Positions 19,804-28,040 of a stretch of 64,000 bases of DNA are shown here, piece by piece (the stretch's first letter is position 1; each line of letters starts with the position of its first letter). This DNA is from an uncultured Clostridia bacterium (GTDB taxonomy: Bacteria > Bacillota > Clostridia > TANB77 > CAG-508), in the NCBI GenBank assembly GCA_948976265.1, contig CARFUA010000001.1:107743-171742 (forward strand), read 5' to 3'. A program made the position numbers and the translations under genes. Under the pieces are notes generated by a model. It searched no databases. It saw only the letters and a program-made list of their open reading frames with translations, and was not told where the DNA came from.

Positions 19804-22800
19804 ATGAAGAATGTCAAAACAAAATTAGCCATATCAATATTTATGTTAATGATAATCATGACAACCCTTGTTTCTTATAAATCTTATGCAAGAGAAATAC
19901 CAGAAGAACAATTGATAGTTAACTCAAACTTTTTGCTTCAAGCTGGAAATGCTGTAGAAATTTCATATAATTTATTAGAAAGCAATAGCAATATATTTTG
20001 TACGCAAAAAGGTACTCATATACCTAGTGCTAATAATGTGCAATGTGCTTATGTATATAATGGAAACAATAGAACAGCGGAAAACAAAACGAATGCAGAA
20101 TTACAAGCTTGGACAGAAACAGTTGGAGTAGGTGTTGCGTGTTCACTTCATAATAAGATTTTTAAGAGTGAAACGTATGGTAAATACACAGTAGAAAAAG
20201 ATCGTGTGGTTTGTACGCCAAAAGTTGCTTTTGTACTAAATTATGCGCAAAAAAATACAGGAGATTATTCTTCTTATGTTCAAAATGCATGGTGGCAATT
20301 CCGTTCAAGTCCAAATTGTGGTAATGTATTTAGTATAGTTGAGGATGCAAAGGCACAAAATTTAACAAATGCTGCTACAGCATATCAAAAGTTTGTAAAG
20401 AAAATAGCAAAAAACGGTGATCAAATAGAAGATACTTCAAAGTATCAAGAGCGTACACATACATTCAGCAATGGAACAGCTAAAATTGGATTTCCAGAAC
20501 TTGATATAGAATCTACCTTTTCAATTAATACATCTAAGGTTAAAGTTAATTATTATGAAGAAGATCAAACTTACATTGTAGGACCTTTTACAATGAAATA
20601 TGTAGAAGGTGCTTATGATGGACCAGGAGAAGAATTTGATGAAAAATTTGGTTTTATTGATGGATTTAGAGTTTATACCGATGCTAGTAGTGAACCTTTA
20701 GAAAGAGGAACAGATTGGAAATTTTTATATACAGATAGTCACACAAAAGGCAAAGTTTATCCAGATAGTTCAAAAGGATCTGAAACTGACCCATTTTATA
20801 TTGAAATGAAATATATACCAAATGCAACTAAAATCACAGGAATTGAAGTTGATTATAAATATTTAATTGCAGGGGGAGAATATCAACTTTTAGATGGAAC
20901 CTATGAGACTCAGCAGTGGAATCACGTAACAACGGAAGTTCAAGTAGCTAATTCTGATGGTCAAGGAACACATACTGAAGTAACACATTCTTTTTTGAAA
21001 AATGGTACCAAAGGTACAAGAGAATCACAAAAATTAGCAGTTATGAGACAAGCAGCTAGATGGTATGAAACAAAAACACTTACATTAGGAACGAAACAAG
21101 AATCCACTCTAATCATCGAGAAAAAAGTACTAGATGAAAACGGAAATGAACTAAAACCAATCAAAGATAAGAACGGAAATGAAGTATCCGTTGCGGATCA
21201 AATAAAAGAGAAATTTGGAGATTATCAATATTTTGACTTTGAAGTGAAAATTACGTATCCTGGTAAAAAGCCAATTACAACCTATCCAACAGTAAGAGCT
21301 GGTACAAGTTTGAAAGTGGGAACGTATTCTTGGGGAGATGAAGGAGCACCAAGTTATGAAGTAAGAGAAATTACACCAGGAAATTCAAATTGGAAGTATG
21401 TATCAATCAGTAGCAATGCCAAAGGCGTACTGAAAAATAACGAAACCGTTACAGTTACAGCCATTAACCAAATGATACCAAATAAAGGATATATTGAAAT
21501 TGATAAAAAAATTAGTGGAGAAGCAGACCATAGTGAAAGATTCGAATTTGAAGCTAAAGCAAGAGAAACAGGAGAGGTAAAAAACGGAACAGTAATTGTT
21601 CCACAAGGACAATTAACAGGAAAAGCAAAAATCGGTCCATTTAGTTGGTATGGAAAAGAACTAAATGTTGATATTACAGAGATTGAGACAGAAGATAGCA
21701 AAAAATATAATTCTTACATCAATCCACCACATGTAATATTAAAACCTGGAGAGACAGCTGGATCAAGTGTAACATTACCAGTTAATGTTTTGAATAATAA
21801 AGATGGAGATAAAAGAGGTTATATATCGATTAAGAAGGAAACCAAAGATGACAATCCAACCAATGATAGCTATACTTTCCATGTAAAAGTAACTGGTGAA
21901 GGACTAAAAAATGAACCACTTGATTTTGATGAAACAATCAAAGCAGGTGAAACAAAAGGACCATATGAGATTGTTTGGGAAGGTGAAACACCACCAACTT
22001 TTGAAATAACGGAAAAGGATAATAATGAAGTAAAAAATGTCAACATAGAAGTAACAGGAGCAGATAATGTAAATATAACAGGTAAGACAGTAACTGGTAC
22101 AATAAAGGAAAATGCAGATCCAGAAAGTGGTGCTTATGTAGATGTTAAATTTACAAACGACGTAAAAGGACATAAAGGTAAGATAAAAGTTATTAAAGAG
22201 TTTTTCTCAAATGAGAAAATGACAGAAGAAGAATTAAAAGATTTAGCAAAAGAACATAACATCGAATTTGACGTTGAAGTTGTTATTAAAGGAACCTTTG
22301 AATATGAAGGAACCAAAACAATAAATTCAACAAGAGTTATTAATCGAAAGTTATCGGCTAGCAACAATTGGCAATTTGAAATAGACGGTATAAAATGGTG
22401 GGGAGGAGAAACACCAACTTATACCGTAAGAGAAATAAGCAAACCAGGCGATAAATGGGGCTGGGAATGTATAGGAACCAATTGGTCGAATGCTGAAAAC
22501 GAATCAACGAGCAGTGAAGGTCATAAATTAACTGTAGATGGAACTGACGAAGTAACCATCATAAACACAATTCCAGAAAAGGTAGTTGTTGATTTAACCT
22601 TCAAGATGGCAGGTCTTGTATGGGTTGATGAACCACTTGAAGACAAAAACACGGATTCTTACAGAGGTCAAGTAAATGGTGTTTATGATGAAGGCGAAAC
22701 CTTAAAAGAAAATACTGAAGTGACAGTATATAAAATAATTTACGATAAAAATGGAAAACAGCTTTCAAGAGAAGTTGCAACAGCGTATAAAGATATTCAA

Positions 22801-25800
22801 GGAAATCCAGTTAATTTCCCAATCATAACTAAAACAGATGGTAAATGGGAAGTACCAAGAATATCTGTACCAGGATTGACAGATGAGCAATTAGAAAAAG
22901 GATATACTGCTGATTACGATGTAGAATTCGTGTACGATGGTCAAACCTATGAGCCAACAGAATACCTATCTTACAAAGTTTCAAGTAGTGCTAAAGACGG
23001 ATACAATAAAACAGTCAATGACAAATATGTGAAGAAAAATGAAGGAAACGCTGCTGAAAGAGCCAAAGAATTTAAAGCTCAAAAAACGAAAGCGGATCGA
23101 GCAGAATATGAAAGAGACTCAATGGCAATTGAGATATCCAATAACACCAAAAAGATTACGAAAGTATCTGGAAAATCAGAAATTGATGCAAATGGAGATA
23201 CGATTGGTAGTGTAACTTATGATGGTAAAGAAGTCGATATAAGCTATTCATCTAACGACGCAGGAAAAGGATATCCAACACATTCTACTTTAAATACAGT
23301 AGATAGCAACGGAAGAATATTAGATATATTTAAAGCTACAGCAACAACTTCAGCAGGAAATTTAACCTTCCCATTTAATTATAAAGAATATGATGGAAGT
23401 GGTTTATATGAAAGCAGCAAAGAGTTTAATAAAGTAGAAGGATTTTCGAAATCTTACAAATTTAATGCAGTTTATAATTATTGCTTACACATCAATCTTG
23501 GCTTGAAGAGAAAAGAAGAAGTAGACATTGGTTTAACAAAAAATCTGGATAATGCAAAAGTGATTGTAAACGAGAAAATGTACCAATACAACTATAGTGG
23601 ATATTATGATTTAACAGAGGAAAAACAAGACTCTTTAAGGAAAGATATTCGTGTTGATAGAGCTGAACAAAAAATACAATACACATTAGGTTTATACCGT
23701 TCAGATTATTATTACAGAGCAGAAATGTACAAAAAGAATACAGATAGAACAGTTTATGATGAATTAGCAAATTTCTACACGAGCATAGGAGGAGATGTTC
23801 AAGACACAGAATTAGATATTTTCTTAACTTACAAAATAAAACTACAAAATACCACATCTTCGTATGCAGTAAAAATAGATAGCATCGATGATTACTATGA
23901 CAGCAGTTTTGAATTAGTAACTTCTAACCAAGAAAAATATCTAAAAACCAAAACCGAAAAAGTAAATGAAGGTGATGGAGTAAAAACAAAAGAAATTCCT
24001 GTGAATGACAAAATTGTTGTTGCAAATCCTTCTGATTATGCAGACAAATGGAAAACAGTAAAAGAAAGAATTGTTGGCTCTGATAAAGATGCAAATGGAA
24101 ACAATATTCTTTACAATAAAATGACAGCAGATGGATTAGGAATTGAATTAGCACCAGGACAATCAAAAGAATTTTATATCACCTTTAAAGTTAAAAAAGA
24201 TAAAGACGAAACGTATGGAATTGAAGATTCAATTAAATTGGGGCAAAAATGCAATGTAGCAGAAATTGCAAGTTATTCAACATTTGAAAAGGAAACAGGA
24301 GAAAATGCTGGAAGAATCGACCGAGATTCTGCACCAGGTAACGTAAACATTTCTGCTTACAATCAAAAACCTTGGTACGAAGATGATACTTTTTCAGCAC
24401 CAAGAATCCAATTGAAACTAATCGAGCAGAACGCAGAAAGAACCATTGAAGGTGTTGTTTGGGAAGATAATAGTCAAAATGAAAATATAGAAAATTCAGG
24501 ATATAATCAAAAAATTGGTAATGCTGTAAAAAATGGAGATGATGAAAAGCCAATTGACGGATTGACAACAGAGTTAGTTCAAAAAGTTTCGGTTAAAAAG
24601 ACAGATGGAACTTATCAAGAATATGATTACATTTGGCCAACAAATGAACTATTGCCATGTTTAAATAACTATTCGATGGAAAAAGTTATTGGATTAGATA
24701 CAACACTAGAAACAAAGGACGGAGGAAAATATTCGTTTAATGACGTTATAGCAGGTGATTATGTTGTAAGATTTGGATATGGTGATACTAGACCTTACAG
24801 TGGTGACTTAACGTATCCAAACTATAGAATAAAATCACAAAACTATTCAACTGCAGAATTCTATAATGGTCAGGACTACAAATCATCTAAGTTCAATGCT
24901 GATTTAAAAAATAATCAAACGATACAAGCAGACAGTTATTTAGATATTGACACAATAAACGATTACAATAATGTTAGAAATACAGCTATTGACAGCGAAG
25001 CAAGAAGACTTCAAGTAGTAGAAAACTCAAGAGAAATTAACAATGAAAAATCTACGCTTATGTTTAACTATGATAAAGCGTTATTCGAAAACTATAATAT
25101 GTGGGCAGATACCCCAAGACTAGACATTAATATTGAGCTTTCCGACAAATATTATGATGGTTGGAATAATACTAACTATGAGTATAAAGTTAAAAATATC
25201 AACTTTGGTTTAGAAGAAAGACCAATCACTCAATTAACGCTTGATAAACAAATCGAAGAAATCATTATAACAACATCTGATGGAAATAATATTATGGATG
25301 CCAAATATAAAATTTCTTATGAAGACTTCGAGGAAAATGGCAATTTCAAAGCAAAAGTAGAGTTAGATAGAGAGAACTCATATGGAATCGATAATTTACA
25401 AGCTTTAAACAGAGATGAGGCAACGAATTTAGGATTCCGATACATCAATGTTGACTCTAGCATTTTAGAAGGAACAACGATTACTGTAAAATACAAATTC
25501 ACTGTATTAAATACTGGTGAAGTTGACAGAACAGGTAAATTACACACCATGCTTTATGAAAATGACACAACGCAATTTGAAACAGCCAGAGATGAGTTAA
25601 ACAAGCAACTTACAAAGTTCGTTCGAAACTCAGATGGAACGTTAGAAAATCAAACAAAATACGGAAAATATGTAGGAACAATTTACTATTATGGTGAAGA
25701 TAAAAAATTATTTGACTATGATGACAATGGCAATCCAGATGAAGACTATGTCGTTTCTTCAAGAGTAAGACAACTCGTAGATTACATTGACAATGATGTT

Positions 25801-26418
25801 GAATTTAGAGGCGATGACAACAAAACGAAGAACATGAGCTGGAGTGCGACAACAGTAGAGGTATTAAAACCACATATTGACGATGCAATTATTGACGGAG
25901 AACGTATTTTAGACAAAGACGGAATTAGTTATACAACAGATAAAAGAACAAACTTAGCAGTAAGTGTTGATGAAAATGATTCAAGCAGTGAAATCAATAA
26001 TGCAGACTTCATTGTTGACTTGGTTCCTCAAAATGCGAATGGAGAAGGAAAATATGAAACTTGTATGTGGTTGACAGTAAGTAAATATGTCAGCGGTGAC
26101 GCAGATGATTTACAAATTGACAACATCGCAGAAATTATCCGATACAACAACAAAGTTGGTCGACGTGACGAATTAACGATTGCAGGTAACCAAAACCCAG
26201 CAGAAATAAAAAATGAATCTGATCCATTGAATCCAGATTTATTAAACCATAACAAGACGTATGAGAGAGATACTAGTGCAACAGAAGTTATTACATTGTC
26301 GCCACCATTTGGTAGTAGCATATTAGTATGGAGATTACAAGTGGCAGCAAGTATAACAGCAGGATTGGCGATAGTAGCTGGAGGAATTGTATTTATCAAA
26401 AAGAAATTGCTTAAATAA
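19804..26418 (+). CDS. Giant thioester/CnaB adhesin, copy 2 (2204 aa)
   Basis: This is a secreted adhesin. After a signal peptide (residues 1-30) there is a probable thioester domain: Cys66 in IFCTQKG and Gln160 in YVQNAWW, the kind of Cys and Q-x-A-W pair that forms a host-reactive thioester in Gram-positive adhesins. Four CnaB-like domains follow at about 434-553, 562-660, 674-785 and 792-920. Each has a Lys in the first strand, a Glu in a YEVREI-type strand and an Asn near the end, suggesting isopeptide bonds. SdrD-like B modules follow (AGLVWVDEP at about 935, EGVVWEDNSQNE near nucleotide 24450). LSPPFG at about 2163 precedes a membrane helix (about 2173-2198) and KKKLLK. It is intact, unlike its paralogue at 5761-14165. 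The AGGAGGTG site overlaps the upstream stop. Confidence 0.85.
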   Translation: MKNVKTKLAISIFMLMIIMTTLVSYKSYAREIPEEQLIVNSNFLLQAGNAVEISYNLLESNSNIFCTQKGTHIPSANNVQCAYVYNGNNRTAENKTNAELQAWTETVGVGVACSLHNKIFKSETYGKYTVEKDRVVCTPKVAFVLNYAQKNTGDYSSYVQNAWWQFRSSPNCGNVFSIVEDAKAQNLTNAATAYQKFVKKIAKNGDQIEDTSKYQERTHTFSNGTAKIGFPELDIESTFSINTSKVKVNYYEEDQTYIVGPFTMKYVEGAYDGPGEEFDEKFGFIDGFRVYTDASSEPLERGTDWKFLYTDSHTKGKVYPDSSKGSETDPFYIEMKYIPNATKITGIEVDYKYLIAGGEYQLLDGTYETQQWNHVTTEVQVANSDGQGTHTEVTHSFLKNGTKGTRESQKLAVMRQAARWYETKTLTLGTKQESTLIIEKKVLDENGNELKPIKDKNGNEVSVADQIKEKFGDYQYFDFEVKITYPGKKPITTYPTVRAGTSLKVGTYSWGDEGAPSYEVREITPGNSNWKYVSISSNAKGVLKNNETVTVTAINQMIPNKGYIEIDKKISGEADHSERFEFEAKARETGEVKNGTVIVPQGQLTGKAKIGPFSWYGKELNVDITEIETEDSKKYNSYINPPHVILKPGETAGSSVTLPVNVLNNKDGDKRGYISIKKETKDDNPTNDSYTFHVKVTGEGLKNEPLDFDETIKAGETKGPYEIVWEGETPPTFEITEKDNNEVKNVNIEVTGADNVNITGKTVTGTIKENADPESGAYVDVKFTNDVKGHKGKIKVIKEFFSNEKMTEEELKDLAKEHNIEFDVEVVIKGTFEYEGTKTINSTRVINRKLSASNNWQFEIDGIKWWGGETPTYTVREISKPGDKWGWECIGTNWSNAENESTSSEGHKLTVDGTDEVTIINTIPEKVVVDLTFKMAGLVWVDEPLEDKNTDSYRGQVNGVYDEGETLKENTEVTVYKIIYDKNGKQLSREVATAYKDIQGNPVNFPIITKTDGKWEVPRISVPGLTDEQLEKGYTADYDVEFVYDGQTYEPTEYLSYKVSSSAKDGYNKTVNDKYVKKNEGNAAERAKEFKAQKTKADRAEYERDSMAIEISNNTKKITKVSGKSEIDANGDTIGSVTYDGKEVDISYSSNDAGKGYPTHSTLNTVDSNGRILDIFKATATTSAGNLTFPFNYKEYDGSGLYESSKEFNKVEGFSKSYKFNAVYNYCLHINLGLKRKEEVDIGLTKNLDNAKVIVNEKMYQYNYSGYYDLTEEKQDSLRKDIRVDRAEQKIQYTLGLYRSDYYYRAEMYKKNTDRTVYDELANFYTSIGGDVQDTELDIFLTYKIKLQNTTSSYAVKIDSIDDYYDSSFELVTSNQEKYLKTKTEKVNEGDGVKTKEIPVNDKIVVANPSDYADKWKTVKERIVGSDKDANGNNILYNKMTADGLGIELAPGQSKEFYITFKVKKDKDETYGIEDSIKLGQKCNVAEIASYSTFEKETGENAGRIDRDSAPGNVNISAYNQKPWYEDDTFSAPRIQLKLIEQNAERTIEGVVWEDNSQNENIENSGYNQKIGNAVKNGDDEKPIDGLTTELVQKVSVKKTDGTYQEYDYIWPTNELLPCLNNYSMEKVIGLDTTLETKDGGKYSFNDVIAGDYVVRFGYGDTRPYSGDLTYPNYRIKSQNYSTAEFYNGQDYKSSKFNADLKNNQTIQADSYLDIDTINDYNNVRNTAIDSEARRLQVVENSREINNEKSTLMFNYDKALFENYNMWADTPRLDINIELSDKYYDGWNNTNYEYKVKNINFGLEERPITQLTLDKQIEEIIITTSDGNNIMDAKYKISYEDFEENGNFKAKVELDRENSYGIDNLQALNRDEATNLGFRYINVDSSILEGTTITVKYKFTVLNTGEVDRTGKLHTMLYENDTTQFETARDELNKQLTKFVRNSDGTLENQTKYGKYVGTIYYYGEDKKLFDYDDNGNPDEDYVVSSRVRQLVDYIDNDVEFRGDDNKTKNMSWSATTVEVLKPHIDDAIIDGERILDKDGISYTTDKRTNLAVSVDENDSSSEINNADFIVDLVPQNANGEGKYETCMWLTVSKYVSGDADDLQIDNIAEIIRYNNKVGRRDELTIAGNQNPAEIKNESDPLNPDLLNHNKTYERDTSATEVITLSPPFGSSILVWRLQVAASITAGLAIVAGGIVFIKKKLLK

Positions 26419-26422
26419 AATG

Positions 26423-26456
26423 AAAAAGGATGAACCTTAGGGGGCATCCTTTTTTT
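26423..26456 (+). terminator. Rho-independent terminator of the surface operon
   Basis: AAAAAGGATG (26423-26432) pairs with CATCCTTTTT, followed by more T (to 26456). It sits four bases after the adhesin stop. Confidence 0.85.
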
Positions 26457-26522
26457 ATGAAAAATCTCGAAAAAAGGTCATATAAAAGCTGATATTTTGA
26501 TTTTCTATTTAAATTTCAGACA

Positions 26523-26551
26523 TTGACAGGAAGAAAATAAAACCATATAAT
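26523..26551 (+). promoter_or_regulatory. Sigma-A promoter of trmFO
   Basis: TTGACA (26523-26528), a 17-base spacer and TATAAT (26546-26551) lie 30 bases before the ATG. Confidence 0.75.
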
Positions 26552-26581
26552 AAATAAAAAACAAAAAAGAAAGGAAATTCA

Positions 26582-27877
26582 ATGAATCCAATTATCATTA
26601 TCGGTGCTGGTCTTGCTGGATGTGAGGCAGCATTACAAATTGCCAAAAGAGGAAAAAAAGTAAAATTATATGAAATGAAACCACGAAAATTTTCTCCAGC
26701 TCATGCCAATAAGGATTTAGCAGAAATTGTTTGTAGCAATTCTTTCAAATCAAATCGTTTGACAAATGCATGTGGTTTGCTAAAAGAAGAATTGAGAATT
26801 TTAGGAAGTGAACTTATTCCAATAGCCGACCAAGTGGCAGTTCCAGCAGGTCAAGCTTTAGCAGTAGATAGAGAAAGATTCTCAAAATTAGTAACAGAAA
26901 AGATTGAATCAAATGAAAACATTGAACTAATTCGAAAGGAAATAGTAGAAGTTCCAAAGGAAGGCAAAATAATTATAGCAACAGGTCCGCTAACTTCAGA
27001 AGCACTTTCAGAAAGTATTTGTCAAATGATTGGCGAGCATGATTTGCATTTTTATGATGCAGCAGCACCAATTGTTGAAAAATCTTCAATCAATATGGAA
27101 ATTGCTTTTTGGGGAGATCGATACGGAAAAGGCGACGATGCCTACATTAATCTTCCTCTAAATGAAGAAGAATATTTTAGGTTTTATCAGGAATTGATTC
27201 AGGCAGAAGTAGTGACTTTGCATGAATTTGAGAAAAGAGAAATTTTTGAAGGCTGTATGCCAATTGAAATCATGGCTAAACGCGGAGAAGATACTTTAAG
27301 ATTTGGTCCAATGAAGCCAGTTGGATTCATTGACCCACGAACTGGAAAAAGACCTTATGCCATTGTTCAATTGCGTCAAGATAATAAAGAGGGAACATTA
27401 TTTAATTTAGTTGGCTTTCAAACTAACTTGAAATTTGGTGAACAAAAGCGCGTATTTTCGATGATTCCAGGTTTAGAAAAAGCGAGTTTTATGAAATATG
27501 GAGTTATGCATCGTAATACGTATATTGATTCTACGCAATTGTTGGATGCTACTTATCAATTCAAGCAAGATAACAGAATCTATTTTGCAGGTCAAATTAC
27601 AGGAGTTGAAGGTTATGTGGAGTCAATTTCTTCTGGGTTGGTTGCTGGGATAAACTGTTGTTCGGAACAAAAAATAAGCTATCCTACAAAAACCATGATT
27701 GGGGCTCTTGCAGATTATATTTCAACGCCAAATGACAAGTTTCAACCAATGAACGCCAATTTTGGCATTCTTCCTAATTTAGAACAAAAAATCAAAGACA
27801 AAATGCAACGTTATGAAATGCTTTCAAATCAAGCTTTGGAAATCATAAAAGAATATAACAATTTACATAATACTTGA
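26582..27877 (+). CDS. trmFO: Methylenetetrahydrofolate-tRNA (uracil-5-)-methyltransferase TrmFO
   Basis: TrmFO uses methylenetetrahydrofolate and FADH2 to form 5-methyluridine at position 54 of the tRNA T loop in the cytoplasm. The 431-residue protein has the N-terminal FAD-binding GAGLAGCE motif, then the family-typical ALQIAKRGKKVKLYEMKPRK and the Cys-containing EIVCSNSFKSNRLTNACGLL region. The C-terminal half holds FAGQITGVEGYVESISSGL. The length is normal for the family. It is transcribed from its own promoter after the terminator of the surface operon, and a promoter for the next gene overlaps its stop codon. The GAAAGGAAA site supports the ATG. Nothing is missing or unusual. Confidence 0.95.
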   Translation: MNPIIIIGAGLAGCEAALQIAKRGKKVKLYEMKPRKFSPAHANKDLAEIVCSNSFKSNRLTNACGLLKEELRILGSELIPIADQVAVPAGQALAVDRERFSKLVTEKIESNENIELIRKEIVEVPKEGKIIIATGPLTSEALSESICQMIGEHDLHFYDAAAPIVEKSSINMEIAFWGDRYGKGDDAYINLPLNEEEYFRFYQELIQAEVVTLHEFEKREIFEGCMPIEIMAKRGEDTLRFGPMKPVGFIDPRTGKRPYAIVQLRQDNKEGTLFNLVGFQTNLKFGEQKRVFSMIPGLEKASFMKYGVMHRNTYIDSTQLLDATYQFKQDNRIYFAGQITGVEGYVESISSGLVAGINCCSEQKISYPTKTMIGALADYISTPNDKFQPMNANFGILPNLEQKIKDKMQRYEMLSNQALEIIKEYNNLHNT

Positions 27878-27902
27878 CTTTTTTGTCATTTTATGTTATA
27901 AT
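27874..27902 (+). promoter_or_regulatory. Upstream promoter (P1) of the 28041 gene
   Basis: TTGACT (27874-27879, overlapping the trmFO stop), a 17-base spacer and TATAAT (27897-27902), with an extended -10 TG. Confidence 0.6.
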
Positions 27903-27963
27903 TAATATATACTGTGTAAAATATTACATTTTGGTAACAAATATTTTTTTTATGTAACATTTA

Positions 27964-28013
27964 TTGACGAAATAAGACATTATACGTATAATTAAATTAA
28001 GAATAATTATACG
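27964..28013 (+). promoter_or_regulatory. Downstream promoter (P2) of the 28041 gene with palindromic operator
   Basis: TTGACG (27964-27969), 17 bases, and TATAAT (27987-27992). A perfect 10-bp inverted repeat, CGTATAATTA/TAATTATACG (27985-27994 and 28004-28013), covers the -10 and start site. This is an ideal place for a repressor. Confidence 0.6.
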
Positions 28014-28040
28014 CATTAATGAGAAAATGGAGGATTGTGT

